From the NCBI GenBank assembly GCA_903892515.1, contig CAITIS010000011.1:45022-109021 (forward strand): 64,000 bases of DNA. Reading direction: 5' to 3'. This document shows positions 1 to 8,103 of the stretch, piece by piece. This stretch comes from an uncultured Planctomycetota bacterium (GTDB lineage: Bacteria; Planctomycetota; Phycisphaerae; SM23-33). The notes under the pieces were generated by a model that was given only the letters and a program-made list of their open reading frames with translations, searched no databases and was not told the origin of the DNA. Position numbers and translations under genes: made by a program. Each line of letters opens with the position of its first letter. The stretch's first letter is position 1.

Positions 1-1
1 A

Positions 2-1021
2 GGCAACATCAAGTCGCTCCGGCCCCTGAAGCCGGGGGATAAGCCTGCTCCAGAGGCGAAGGTCTGGATTCCAACGCTCGGCGAGATGCTCCAGATGCCG
101 CCAACCGAGCTGTTCCGCCTTGATCTGGGCTTTCGCAATCTCATGTGCGCCACTGGTCTGCCGGACACGAAAGACCTGGACATCAACGCCTGTCTCGCGA
201 AGTTGCACCAATGGGTGCAGCACGTCAAACGCGAGACCGAGCGGAACCTGCATCGCTTCCGCGACAACCCCAGCGAGTACCGCAATTCCGAGGCCTACTG
301 GCGGGCGGGAATGATGATCACGGTCCTCCAGCAGGACCTGGGTGTCCGCTACAATCCTGACTGCATTAACACCGAAGAGTTCAAGAGCTCCGGCGAAGGG
401 TTCATTCACGGCATCCTGAATGGCCAGGGCGGCACCTGCGCCAACCTGCCCATCTTGTATGCCGCCGTCGGCCGGAAACTCGGCTACCCGATCTACATCT
501 GCGGCGCGAAACGTCATTTGTTCAACCGCTGGGCCAGTAGCGATGGGCGAGAGCGGTTCAACATTGACGGTAGCGGCCGTGGCTTCGGCAGCTTTCCCGA
601 CGACTTCTACACGACAGGTCGATATCAGACTAATCCGCGCGAGGTCCAATTGGGCTTCTACCTGCGCAACTTCGAGCCGGCAGAAGAAGTGGGCATCTTC
701 ATGGAAACCCGCGGCCACTGCCTGCTGGATAAAGGGCTGATCCGCGAAGCCATCGTCGCGTATGCTGAAGCTCATCGGCTGGCGCCCTTCGCACCAACGG
801 CCTTCTACAGCATGATGAAGGCGATCAACGAAGAACTGCGAATCCATGCCCAGGGCAAGTCCCCCAGCAGCTACCGCGAATGGGAGGGTTGGGACGATAT
901 CCCACGCCCGACGACGGTGCTCAAGGACGACTTCGAGCGCGTTATCAAGACCCGGCCGGCCTTCCGGCCGACACAGGCGATCATCACCAAAGGCTTCCTG
1001 GAAGGAGATACCCATGTATGA
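2..1021 (+). CDS. transglutaminase-like protein, 5' end outside window
   Basis: The frame is open from base 2, with no stop before the first internal Met at 86, so the gene very probably begins upstream of the window. The protein shows a transglutaminase/cysteine-protease-like triad. Counted from the Met at 86, these are Cys118 in GGTCANLP, His144 in AKRHLFNRW and Asp161 in FNIDGSG, in the order and spacing of the transglutaminase core fold. A helical, TPR-like C-terminal tail follows (EAIVAYAEAHRLAP). The stop overlaps the start of the downstream Rhs-tip gene by 8 nt, so the two are co-translated. The substrate is unknown. A peptide cross-linking, hydrolase or maturation role is inferred from the fold only. 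Confidence 0.72.
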   Translation, partial: GNIKSLRPLKPGDKPAPEAKVWIPTLGEMLQMPPTELFRLDLGFRNLMCATGLPDTKDLDINACLAKLHQWVQHVKRETERNLHRFRDNPSEYRNSEAYWRAGMMITVLQQDLGVRYNPDCINTEEFKSSGEGFIHGILNGQGGTCANLPILYAAVGRKLGYPIYICGAKRHLFNRWASSDGRERFNIDGSGRGFGSFPDDFYTTGRYQTNPREVQLGFYLRNFEPAEEVGIFMETRGHCLLDKGLIREAIVAYAEAHRLAPFAPTAFYSMMKAINEELRIHAQGKSPSSYREWEGWDDIPRPTTVLKDDFERVIKTRPAFRPTQAIITKGFLEGDTHV

Positions 1022-1652
1022 CCCGACGCTAGGCGTGTGGCTGCAACGCGATCCGGTGGAGGAAGGGACGAACCTGTACCAGTACGTCGGAGGGAACCCG
1101 ACAGGATTCGTTGATCCGACCGGAACCACGGGGACGTCTACTGAGCCGTCGACGCAACCCTCCACACAACCGTCCACCCAGCCCAGTACCCAGCCGGGGC
1201 GGCAGCCAACGACACAAGCGGCTACGCGCCCGGGCCCCAAGCCTGTTGTCCATCAACCGCCTTACTACATGCGCGTCAAAAGAAGCGCCTTTGGGCTTGG
1301 CCACACCTACTTGGACATCTACGGACCTGACGGCTATTACTCAGCTGACAAGATCCCGCCAGGGTTTGTGGTGAAACCGCAAGATGCAGATCTGAGTATT
1401 CCACCCAATACCAGTGATTACGATCCGCATAACGGTGATGGCAGTGTCACGTTGTGCAACGAACCCCTGACAGCGAGCGAAGCAAGGCGTGCGCAGCAGT
1501 ACATGATCAGCCAGTCGAACGGCTGCCGCACTGAGTTCTATTTTCCCATCTTCTATGATTGCACAGGCTGGGCCGTTCGTAAGTTCAGAGAGATTATGGG
1601 GATGTTAGGAAACCCCATCGTGAGGGGCGCTCTTAATGGTGCGGGCCGCTAG
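1014..1652 (+). CDS. orphan Rhs core end with putative toxin-like C-terminal domain
   Basis: The 212-residue protein starts directly on the Rhs-repeat-associated core hallmark (MYDPTLGVWLQRDP at 1-14, then NLYQYVGGNPTGFVDPTG at 20-37). The thousands of residues of YD repeats that normally precede it are absent. The start is real: GAAGGAGA at 1001-1008 lies 5 nt before ATG 1014. Residues 44-62 are a Thr-Gln-Pro-Ser repeat linker. The tail has GLGHTYLDIYG (His97) and YDCTGWAVRKF (Cys183). A His followed by a late Cys is the order seen in permuted papain-like (NlpC/P60-related) folds, so a peptidase, amidase or acyltransferase toxin tip is possible. That function is inference. It may be a displaced tip cassette translated from its own ribosome site. 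Confidence 0.7.
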   Translation: MYDPTLGVWLQRDPVEEGTNLYQYVGGNPTGFVDPTGTTGTSTEPSTQPSTQPSTQPSTQPGRQPTTQAATRPGPKPVVHQPPYYMRVKRSAFGLGHTYLDIYGPDGYYSADKIPPGFVVKPQDADLSIPPNTSDYDPHNGDGSVTLCNEPLTASEARRAQQYMISQSNGCRTEFYFPIFYDCTGWAVRKFREIMGMLGNPIVRGALNGAGR

Positions 1653-1661
1653 GGTCCAACA

Positions 1662-2474
1662 ATGAAGCATGGTAGAAGAAGAGTTTGGGCTCTAGTAGTC
1701 GGTGCTATACTCGTGACGACAGTGTATCTAGTTGCGACCATGCAAGAAGAAGATATGGAAGCCTTTCTGATGTACAGGGTGTTGCTGGAGTATTGTGAAT
1801 CGCATGGCAAAATGCCGGAAGGGTTTGACGCTCTTGTGACCGAAGGATATCTAACCCGAGTGGGCGATTCAGAGTACACGGCTCGCAACTCCCGAAGAAT
1901 AATTCATCGGCGCAACTTCGACATCGCCTTTGGTGTGAGTGGGCAGGATCTGGACCAGGCGGCCGTCATTCCCACAGAGAAGAGCACAGACTCCTTGCGG
2001 GATAAATACGGTAAGCCGGTAGTGCTATACCGGGAGACAGGATTCTGGTTGCTGCCAAGAAGTTTCAGTCAACAGAGATCACAAACACTGGCGAAAGTGA
2101 TGATCAGGTATTGCTGCGGGAATTCAGCGTCGAGCCCCACCAGTACCTCTGCGCCAGCTGCCCAGTTGGGTTTGGGATTTCCCGGGCGTTCGGCCGGGTC
2201 CGTGGTCGCGGCGTCCGGCAGGCCACGAGTTTGGTGGCGTGCGGGCAGGCCTGCCCGCCCCACCTTGGCCTGCCTCGCCTCCGACCTCCGGCCTCCGACC
2301 TCAGCCCTCATCATTCAATCAACATCGCATCGCCATATGAATAGAAGCGATAACCCTGCTCGATGGCCTGCTGGTAGGCGTGCAGGATCATGGCGATGCC
2401 GTCGGTTGAGCCGGGCCGGCAGAAGGCCGACACCAGCATCAGCAGCGTGCTTTTGGGCAGGTGGAAGTTTGTGA
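1662..2474 (+). CDS. small membrane-anchored protein, probably frameshifted
   Basis: Nine bases after the Rhs-tip gene, this frame begins with a basic N-terminus and one membrane helix (about residues 8-24), then a soluble part with the pattern YCESHGKMPEGFDALVTEGY and KYGKPVVLYRETGF. This pattern resembles pseudopilin-like proteins of planctomycetes. After about base 2040 the frame becomes Ser/Ala-rich and runs antisense into queA. The overlapping frame, by contrast, continues sensibly as ILVAAKKFQ and onward. A one-base loss near 2040 is the simplest reading, so the printed end is not trustworthy. By position it is a candidate immunity partner of the preceding gene, but no family supports this. 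Confidence 0.4.
   Translation: MKHGRRRVWALVVGAILVTTVYLVATMQEEDMEAFLMYRVLLEYCESHGKMPEGFDALVTEGYLTRVGDSEYTARNSRRIIHRRNFDIAFGVSGQDLDQAAVIPTEKSTDSLRDKYGKPVVLYRETGFWLLPRSFSQQRSQTLAKVMIRYCCGNSASSPTSTSAPAAQLGLGFPGRSAGSVVAASGRPRVWWRAGRPARPTLACLASDLRPPTSALIIQSTSHRHMNRSDNPARWPAGRRAGSWRCRRLSRAGRRPTPASAACFWAGGSL
2241..2258. repeat. REP-like palindrome
   Basis: An 18-nt perfect palindrome (GCGGGCAGG followed by its complement) sits inside GTGGCG...CCCCAC flanks just beyond the queA stop. It belongs to the same class of GC-rich intergenic hairpins found through the window. It may act as a 3'-end hairpin for queA, but there is no T-run on either strand. Confidence 0.6.
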
Positions 2475-3369
2475 GCAGCGCGTCGATCACGCGAAACTCA
2501 GCGGGCGGGTAGATGAAGATGTTCGTCCAACCCTGCCGGGCCTGCACTCCCCCGCCATCGGCAGCGGCCGTTTCGAGCACGCGAACCGTGGTCGTGCCCA
2601 CGGCCACGATCCGCCGGCCGGCGGCCTTGGCTGCCCGCACGCGCTGGGCCGTCGGCTCGTCGATCTCGTACCACTCCGCGTGCATCTCGTGTTCGGCCAG
2701 CGCGTCCACCTTGACCGGCAAAAACGTCCCCATGCCCACGTGCAGCGTCACGTGGGCCAGCTCGATGCCGCGAGTTTGCAGCGCGCCCATGACCGCGGGC
2801 GTGAAATGCAGCCCGGCCGTCGGCGCTGCCACCGCGCCGGGACGGTCGGCATAGATCGTCTGATACGATGGCCGGTCGGCGGCCTCGGCCTTTCCACCGC
2901 GGATGTACGGCGGCAAGGGCGCCTGGCCGATGCGTTCCAGCAACTCCCGCGCCGCCACCGGCGCGGCCAGTTCGATGAGCCACTTGCCCTGCGCGAGGTT
3001 CTCGCGCAGAACCGCCTCTTCGGCCAGATCGCCTGCGAAGGTGACGACCTCGCCAGGTCGGCACTTGCCGGCGTTCTTGAACATGACCTCCCAGAGCCCC
3101 AGTTCCCGCTCGCGCAGGAAGAGCCCGTCCAGCTTGCCGCCGCTGGGCCTGCGAGCGGCAAAGCGAGCCGGCACTACGAACGTATTGTTGAGCACGAGCA
3201 GGTCGTCGGGCCTCAACAATTCCGGGAGTTGACGGAAAATGTGGTGTGAGACCTCGCCGCTCTGGCGGGTCAGCCGTAAGAGCTTTGATGTATCTCTCGG
3301 CTCGGCCGGACGTTGAGCTATTCGCTCAGCCGGCAGAACGTAGTCAAAGTCGTCCGTTCGCGGGTTCAC
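2311..3369 (-). CDS. queA: tRNA preQ1(34) S-adenosylmethionine ribosyltransferase-isomerase
   Basis: QueA transfers and isomerises the ribosyl moiety of AdoMet onto 7-aminomethyl-7-deazaguanine in tRNA, giving epoxyqueuosine. The 352-residue length is normal for the family. Family blocks are clear: FDYVLPAERIAQRP, LLVLNNTFVVPARF, AAPTAGLHFTP, HVTLHVGMGTFLPV, LLTNFHLPKSTLLMLVSAF and the end YRFYSYGDAMLI. I chose the GTG at 3369 because AAGGAG lies 6 nt upstream and the protein then begins at the usual TDDFDY block. The longer open frame up to 3522 adds sequence that does not look coding. The gene stands alone; no tgt is visible in the window. Confidence 0.95.
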   Translation of the reverse strand: MNPRTDDFDYVLPAERIAQRPAEPRDTSKLLRLTRQSGEVSHHIFRQLPELLRPDDLLVLNNTFVVPARFAARRPSGGKLDGLFLRERELGLWEVMFKNAGKCRPGEVVTFAGDLAEEAVLRENLAQGKWLIELAAPVAARELLERIGQAPLPPYIRGGKAEAADRPSYQTIYADRPGAVAAPTAGLHFTPAVMGALQTRGIELAHVTLHVGMGTFLPVKVDALAEHEMHAEWYEIDEPTAQRVRAAKAAGRRIVAVGTTTVRVLETAAADGGGVQARQGWTNIFIYPPAEFRVIDALLTNFHLPKSTLLMLVSAFCRPGSTDGIAMILHAYQQAIEQGYRFYSYGDAMLIE

Positions 3370-3657
3370 GACACTCTCCTTGTGCCCCAAAGGGATGCAA
3401 AACTCCTGCCTGCGTGAAGATGCTAACAAGTGCCCACTGTCACCAAATAGCCATAACACACTGGAGCTAGCACCTTTGCAGCCTATACTAACGAGCCGTA
3501 CACAGGTTATCCACAAACCCATATCACAGCGTGCCTATGCACTTCGCCATGCCTACGTGTTTCCGAGATAACCCGCATGTTATCAGCAATAGTCAAGCTA
3601 TACGGTTCCACATAGTCTCAGGTGAAAGGCTAAAATGTGCCGAATAGATAAATTAAG
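3370..3657. other. AT-richer divergent intergenic region with DnaA box and palindrome
   Basis: No gene is visible between queA and the regulator operon. The stretch is noticeably richer in A+T than its surroundings. It holds one exact DnaA-box consensus, TTATCCACA at 3507-3515, and a perfect inverted repeat GATAAC-N6-GTTATC at 3567-3584 that has the form of an operator. Only one good DnaA box was found, so it is not called an origin. Confidence 0.5.
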
Positions 3658-3686
3658 TTGACTTGCTGTCCGTTCGATCCTATATA
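3658..3686 (+). promoter_or_regulatory. sigma70-type promoter of the regulator operon
   Basis: TTGACT at 3658-3663 and TATATA at 3681-3686 are separated by exactly 17 nt, close to the consensus housekeeping promoter. The predicted start near 3693 gives a leader of about 40 nt before ATG 3735. Confidence 0.75.
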
Positions 3687-3691
3687 TACCA

Positions 3692-3717
3692 CCAGAGGCG
3701 ATACATCTTACCTCTGG
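3692..3717 (+). promoter_or_regulatory. 5' leader hairpin
   Basis: CCAGAGG at 3692-3698 pairs with CCTCTGG at 3711-3717. The stem begins at the predicted transcript start and ends 3 nt before the AAAGGAA ribosome site (3721-3727). It could protect the 5' end or modulate translation. There is no direct evidence for either. Confidence 0.4.
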
Positions 3718-3734
3718 CACAAAGGAACGTCTGG

Positions 3735-4313
3735 ATGAGCGACCATCGACACAAGACCGTCTTCACCACCGGCGAGGCCGCCGAAATCTGCGGCCTGTCC
3801 CAACAAACGATCATCCGCTGCTTCGACAGCGGCCAGCTCTCCGGCTTTCGTGTCCCAGCCAGCCGCTTTAGGCGCATCCCGCGCGACAAGCTCCTGAAGT
3901 TCATGAAGGAGCACCGCATCCCGCTGGACGCCCTGGAGTCCGACCGCGTCAAAGTGCTGGTCGTGGACGACGACCCGGACATCATCGAGATGTTCGTTGA
4001 CGCTCTGACCAAGGACGGCCGGTTTGAAGTCCGCACCGCCCGCACCGGCTTTGACGCCGGCGTCGAGGCCAACCGCTTCCGCCCCGACATCATGATTCTG
4101 GACTACATGCTGCCGGATATCAACGGCAACGTCGTGTGCAAGACCATCCGCGAGAGCGAAGAACTCCAGCAGATGCGCATCCTGATCATCTCGGGCGTGA
4201 TCAACAAGAGCGAGATCGACACGCTGCTGCAGGCCGGCGCCGACGACTTCATCAAGAAGCCCTTTAACATCTCCACGGTCGTCGATCGGATCGTCGAGCT
4301 TGTTCAGGGTTAG
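3735..4313 (+). CDS. HTH (MerR/excisionase-type) plus receiver-domain response regulator
   Basis: Residues 9-62 form an excisionase/MerR-like DNA-binding domain (FTTGEAAEICGLSQQTIIRCFDSG). Residues 72-192 form a CheY-like receiver with the acidic pocket DDD78-80, phosphoacceptor Asp123 in ILDYMLP, Ser153 and Lys175 in KKPF. The order, DNA-binding first and receiver last, is reversed relative to OmpR-type regulators. I use ATG 3735 with AAAGGAA upstream; the longer frame would cross the promoter. It is the first gene of a three-gene unit with a kinase and a second receiver protein, so its likely input is phosphorylation by that kinase, inferred from adjacency. Confidence 0.88.
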   Translation: MSDHRHKTVFTTGEAAEICGLSQQTIIRCFDSGQLSGFRVPASRFRRIPRDKLLKFMKEHRIPLDALESDRVKVLVVDDDPDIIEMFVDALTKDGRFEVRTARTGFDAGVEANRFRPDIMILDYMLPDINGNVVCKTIRESEELQQMRILIISGVINKSEIDTLLQAGADDFIKKPFNISTVVDRIVELVQG

Positions 4314-4330
4314 CTGAGGCGAGAGTCCCA

Positions 4331-6505
4331 ATGGCCGACTGCACGCAAATGCCGCAGCCATTGCCGGGCGTGCCCACGTCTCGCCAGCTTGACCTGCTGG
4401 TCGAGCAACTTGCCATGTTGCCCCCGCTGCCGGCGCCTTTCCTGCGTGCCCTGAATCGCTGCTGGGAAGGCGAACTGTCGCTGGAGGATCTTCAACTCTG
4501 CCTGGAAGCCGACCCTGCCGTTTCGGCCGCCATGAGGTCGCTCGCCAACGAATTCATCGGCCAGAGCGTGGACTCCGATGTTCAGGCGCTGGCCCAGACG
4601 CCGCTGCATCACTGCCTGGCGCTGCTGGTATGGCGCTGGGTGTACGCGCCCCTGATCGGCTCGCGCGTCGAAAGCTACCGCCCGCTCTGGCGTCAATCGC
4701 TTCGTCAGGCCCTGCTGGCGGAGCAGGCCGCCGGCGAGTTGCCGGCATGTTCGGCCTTTCTTGCCAGCCTGCTGCACGATGTCGGCCGGGCCGGCCTGCT
4801 GCACTGCCTGCCCAAAGCTTACGACCGCTTGCTGCGCAGCGCAGGAGCATCGTCCCCGCAAGTCGAGATGCAATTGCTGGCGACCGACCACCTGCTGCTG
4901 GGGAGGCGACTGGCGATGCACTGGCAGCTGCCCAGTTACATCCAGGACTGCATCTGGCTGCACCATCAGCCGCCCGAGGCATTGCCCCAGGAGTTGGCAT
5001 CAACCAGGCTCATCAAGCTAATTCAGTGGGCACGATTCGTTTCCTCGCACAGCGTGGCCGAGTTGGCACAAGTGCGGCTGCAGGCGAAGCTCGAACAAAT
5101 GTCCCAAGCCGTTGGCGTGGCCCCACAGGCAGTGCCGGCCATGCTGGCCGACCTGCCCATTCAACTTTCCAGCCTGGAGATGATCGACCTGGCCCCGCTG
5201 ACGGATCGGCCCATGCCCAGGCCCGCGCGCAAGGGCAACGACGCACTGGCCACAACGCCCGCGGCCCAGCCCGGCGCATTGACCGCGCTGACGGCAAGCC
5301 TCCGTCCCGAAACGTCGCTGCCAGAGGTGTGCCGCGGCATCGCCCAGGCCTTTGCATCCACCTTGGCCATCGAGAGCGCACCGGCCGACGGGGCAGGCGA
5401 TCAGCCATGCTTCGCCTTCGCGCTGGCGGGCTCGACATGCCTGGCTGCGTCATCCGGGCCGGTGGGCTCGCGCTGCGTTCGTTCCTGGCAGTGCCGCACC
5501 CACGTCAGGCCACCAGAGCAATATCTGCTGCCCGCCGATGAAGTGCTAGCCCGCCTCATCCAGGACCAGTCATGGAAGGAACTGCTGAGCGGCATCGAGT
5601 ACGACTGCATCCCACTGGCCGGCTCCGATGGCCGAATGAGCGGCGGCATTCTCCTGCCGCGCCAGCGCAGCGTTCCGCGCGAAACCATCGCCCCGCTGCT
5701 CGATCTGGCGCGCTTTGCCATTTCCTCGTGCGCGGACCGCGCCGAGGCCGACCATCTGGCCGAGGAGTCGGCCGCTGCCACACGCCGCCTGGCCCAGGTG
5801 CAGCAATTCCTGGCCGAGGCTCAGGCCTTGGCCAGCGTGGGCGAGATGGCCGCCGGGGCCGCCCACGAAATGAACAATCCGCTGACGGTCATCTCCGGGC
5901 GGGCGCAGCTGCTGGCCCGCCGACTCACCGAGCCCAAAGACCGCCAGGACATGGAACTGATCGTGCGCAAGGCCGATGAACTCAGCGAGCTGGCCACGCA
6001 GCTGCTCTCGTTCGCCCAGCCGCAGGACCCGAAACCGCAAGTTGTTTCGTTGCCGGAGCTTCTCACCCAAACCGTGCAGGAGGCGGCAAATCAGGCGCAA
6101 CCAAAGCCGCGCTGCCAATCCGTCGATATAGATATCCAGCCGGACTGTGGCAGAGTCCGTTGTGACGCCCAGCAGTTGCACGACGTGGTGCAGGAACTGC
6201 TGGTCAACGCCGCCATCGCCAGCAAGGGACGAGCGGCCGTGCAGATCCGGGCCGACAATGCGGACGGAGCGGTTCGCGTGCAGGTCATCGACAACGGGCC
6301 GGGAATGAACTCGGCCACTTTGGCGATGGCATTTGTGCCGTTCTTCTCTTCCCGCCCCGCCGGCCGTGGAAGAGGCCTGGGCCTGTCGCAAGCGTTACGC
6401 AAGATTCAGGCCAACGGCGGGCGGATGTGGATCGAGAGCCAGAGCGGCGCCGGCACGACCGTGATAATCGAGTTACCCAAGGCAGAGCCAGAGGATCGTC
6501 AATGA
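4331..6505 (+). CDS. HDOD-domain sensor histidine kinase
   Basis: The 724-residue soluble protein has three parts. Residues 20-230 are an HDOD domain, with LLHDVGR at 148-154 and LHHQPPEALP near 210. About 310-470 is a GAF-like or degenerate sensor region with many Cys. About 495-724 is a kinase core: HisKA with His512 in AAHEMNNPLTVI, and an HATPase with DNGPGM and GRGRGLGLSQAL. No membrane segment is visible, so sensing should be cytoplasmic. The gene starts 17 nt after the HTH-receiver gene. Its stop overlaps the next start (ATGA), coupling kinase and downstream receiver. HDOD-kinase fusions occur in planctomycetes and deltaproteobacteria; the ligand is unknown. Confidence 0.88.
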   Translation: MADCTQMPQPLPGVPTSRQLDLLVEQLAMLPPLPAPFLRALNRCWEGELSLEDLQLCLEADPAVSAAMRSLANEFIGQSVDSDVQALAQTPLHHCLALLVWRWVYAPLIGSRVESYRPLWRQSLRQALLAEQAAGELPACSAFLASLLHDVGRAGLLHCLPKAYDRLLRSAGASSPQVEMQLLATDHLLLGRRLAMHWQLPSYIQDCIWLHHQPPEALPQELASTRLIKLIQWARFVSSHSVAELAQVRLQAKLEQMSQAVGVAPQAVPAMLADLPIQLSSLEMIDLAPLTDRPMPRPARKGNDALATTPAAQPGALTALTASLRPETSLPEVCRGIAQAFASTLAIESAPADGAGDQPCFAFALAGSTCLAASSGPVGSRCVRSWQCRTHVRPPEQYLLPADEVLARLIQDQSWKELLSGIEYDCIPLAGSDGRMSGGILLPRQRSVPRETIAPLLDLARFAISSCADRAEADHLAEESAAATRRLAQVQQFLAEAQALASVGEMAAGAAHEMNNPLTVISGRAQLLARRLTEPKDRQDMELIVRKADELSELATQLLSFAQPQDPKPQVVSLPELLTQTVQEAANQAQPKPRCQSVDIDIQPDCGRVRCDAQQLHDVVQELLVNAAIASKGRAAVQIRADNADGAVRVQVIDNGPGMNSATLAMAFVPFFSSRPAGRGRGLGLSQALRKIQANGGRMWIESQSGAGTTVIIELPKAEPEDRQ

Positions 6506-7503
6506 ACGTTGCCAAGGACACGCCTGTCGTCCTGGTTGTGGACGACGAAGCCAGCATCTGCGGCTGCCTCACCGATGCGCTGAGTTCCGAAGGCTTTCAG
6601 GCCATCAGCGCGACCAATCTCAAGCAGGCAATGGAGCTGGCGAGGAAGTACCGACCCGACCTGGTCGTGACGGACCTGCGGCTGGCCGAGACCACCGGCC
6701 TGGACGTCGTTGACACGCTGCGCCGTCACTTTGGCCAGGACCTCCCCGCCGTAATCATCACTGGCCATGGCGACCTGGCGGCCCTGTCGGCGGCGTCGCG
6801 GCTTCGTCCTGTCGAAGTCATCGACAAGCCCGTGGACTTGCAGCGGCTGACCTCAACTGTCCGCGCTGAACTCTCACGCCAGCAGCACAAGCGTCAAGCC
6901 CAGAAGCGAATTGAGCGCGTCCGCAAGCTGGCTCACAAGGCCAAGCAGTCCGGCAAACGCGACGCCACGATTCTCAGCACCGCCTGTGCCGACCTGACCA
7001 GCACCTGCCAGAGCCTGCAAGGCCGGCTGGAGCGGCAGGAATCGGTGCTGCAGTACCAGACCGAACTGCTCAACTGCAATTGCGAGGACGACATTTTCCG
7101 CCGGCTGTTCAAGCTGTTTGTGGAGCGCGGCGGCGCGGTCTTCGGCGTGGCACTTCTGTGCGACTCGGCCGCCGAGCTGCAAATGGTCGGGCGCTTCGGC
7201 GTGCCCCAGCCCGACGGCGCGAACTTCTGCAACGCCCTGGCCATGGCCATGGTGCCCTCGGCCCTGACGAGGCCGGAGGTGCAGGTCGTGGACTGCATGG
7301 ACAATCTTTCGCTCTTCCCCGAGGTGCTGCACCGCAAGCTCATCGGTGTGACGGCCATGGCCGTGCCGCTGATGGCCAGTGAAGGCCAGATGATCGGCCT
7401 GGTGGTGCTGTACCGCAAAGGCGAGCAGCCCTTCCCCGAAGAAGACATCGCCCTGGCCGAACTAATCGGCCCCTCCACCGCCGCAGCCGCCATGCGGACG
7501 TAG
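6502..7503 (+). CDS. response regulator with coiled coil and GAF domain
   Basis: The 333-residue protein starts at ATG 6502, overlapping the kinase stop by 4 nt. Residues 8-125 are a receiver (acidic pair Asp14-Asp15, phosphoacceptor Asp58 in VVTDLRL, Lys in VIDKPVD). Residues 130-190 are highly charged and helical, probably a coiled coil. Residues 195-330 resemble a GAF domain (FGVALLCDSAAELQMVGRFG, GVTAMAVPLMASEGQMIGL). There is no DNA-binding or enzymatic output domain, so it may act as a phosphate shuttle or by protein-protein contact with the kinase. Confidence 0.85.
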   Translation: MNVAKDTPVVLVVDDEASICGCLTDALSSEGFQAISATNLKQAMELARKYRPDLVVTDLRLAETTGLDVVDTLRRHFGQDLPAVIITGHGDLAALSAASRLRPVEVIDKPVDLQRLTSTVRAELSRQQHKRQAQKRIERVRKLAHKAKQSGKRDATILSTACADLTSTCQSLQGRLERQESVLQYQTELLNCNCEDDIFRRLFKLFVERGGAVFGVALLCDSAAELQMVGRFGVPQPDGANFCNALAMAMVPSALTRPEVQVVDCMDNLSLFPEVLHRKLIGVTAMAVPLMASEGQMIGLVVLYRKGEQPFPEEDIALAELIGPSTAAAAMRT

Positions 7504-7536
7504 GTTCTCTTCCCTCGCCCAAAAGAAACGACTGGG

Positions 7537-7562
7537 CCACAGAGACACAGAGAGCGCAGAGA
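7537..7562 (+). repeat. CACAGAG-type degenerate tandem repeat
   Basis: Three successive (C)CACAGAG/CGCAGAG units follow ACTGGG. The same arrangement with the same ACTGGG lead occurs after argG at 60641-60667. Related CACGGAG and CTCTGTG forms occur at 21283, 21397, 41592 and 50385. Function unknown. Confidence 0.6.
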
Positions 7563-7601
7563 ACGGCAAAACTTTGCCCATGCGCTCCCGCTTCCGCGTA
7601 G

Positions 7602-7621
7602 CACAGCCGCCCTCGGCTGTG
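7602..7621. repeat. REP-like hairpin, CACAGCCG family
   Basis: CACAGCCG and CGGCTGTG form a perfect 8-bp stem with a 4-nt loop, flanked by GTAG and GTC. The same hairpin recurs at 10749, 10784 and inside the gene at 19982. No gene is recognised from 7622 to 8103. That stretch holds further imperfect palindromes (for example the CATGG...CCATG pair at 7672-7703) and nothing else I can name. Confidence 0.65.
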
Positions 7622-8103
7622 GTCTTTTCCGTAGCCGGTGTCCGCCGAGAGCATAACAAGAATTGGGTGCCATGGTCTCGCTGTACTCGGCGTGACCATG
7701 TTAGACCCGACCAACGTAGCCGCTGGACGCCACGACCACAGCACCGGGCCATGCATGGCACCTTGCTCTCCGCGCACAGCGGCGCGGCGAACTCCCGCAC
7801 TTCACTCACATCAGGAATCACGCTGGGCCAAGCAGATACGGCCAGGGCGAACCGGCTTGTGCGCAACAAGGTGCGCATCGGCCCTTCTAGAGAGCAACTC
7901 CGGGCAGATGGGTCCGGAGCGAGGAACGTTTTGAAAGTGAAGAGCGTCGCCGGGAAAAACGGACGAGCCGCCGGGTGAAGGTGCGCGAGCGTGCGCATGG
8001 GTCCTGCGCACAGCAGAATCGGGCTCATACACGATGCGGGCCATGCTCGTAATATGCTTGCCGCCAGTATGTTACACGGTTCTCGCCCCCCTTCCATATG
8101 GTT

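Noticed and set aside
1014..1652. Plain Rhs pseudogene remnant
   Set aside because: A strong ribosome site and start lie exactly at the core motif and the frame is intact to the stop, so expression is plausible.
3370..3657. Chromosomal replication origin
   Set aside because: Only one consensus DnaA box, no dnaA, dnaN or gidA-type neighbours, and no AT-only unwinding stretch.
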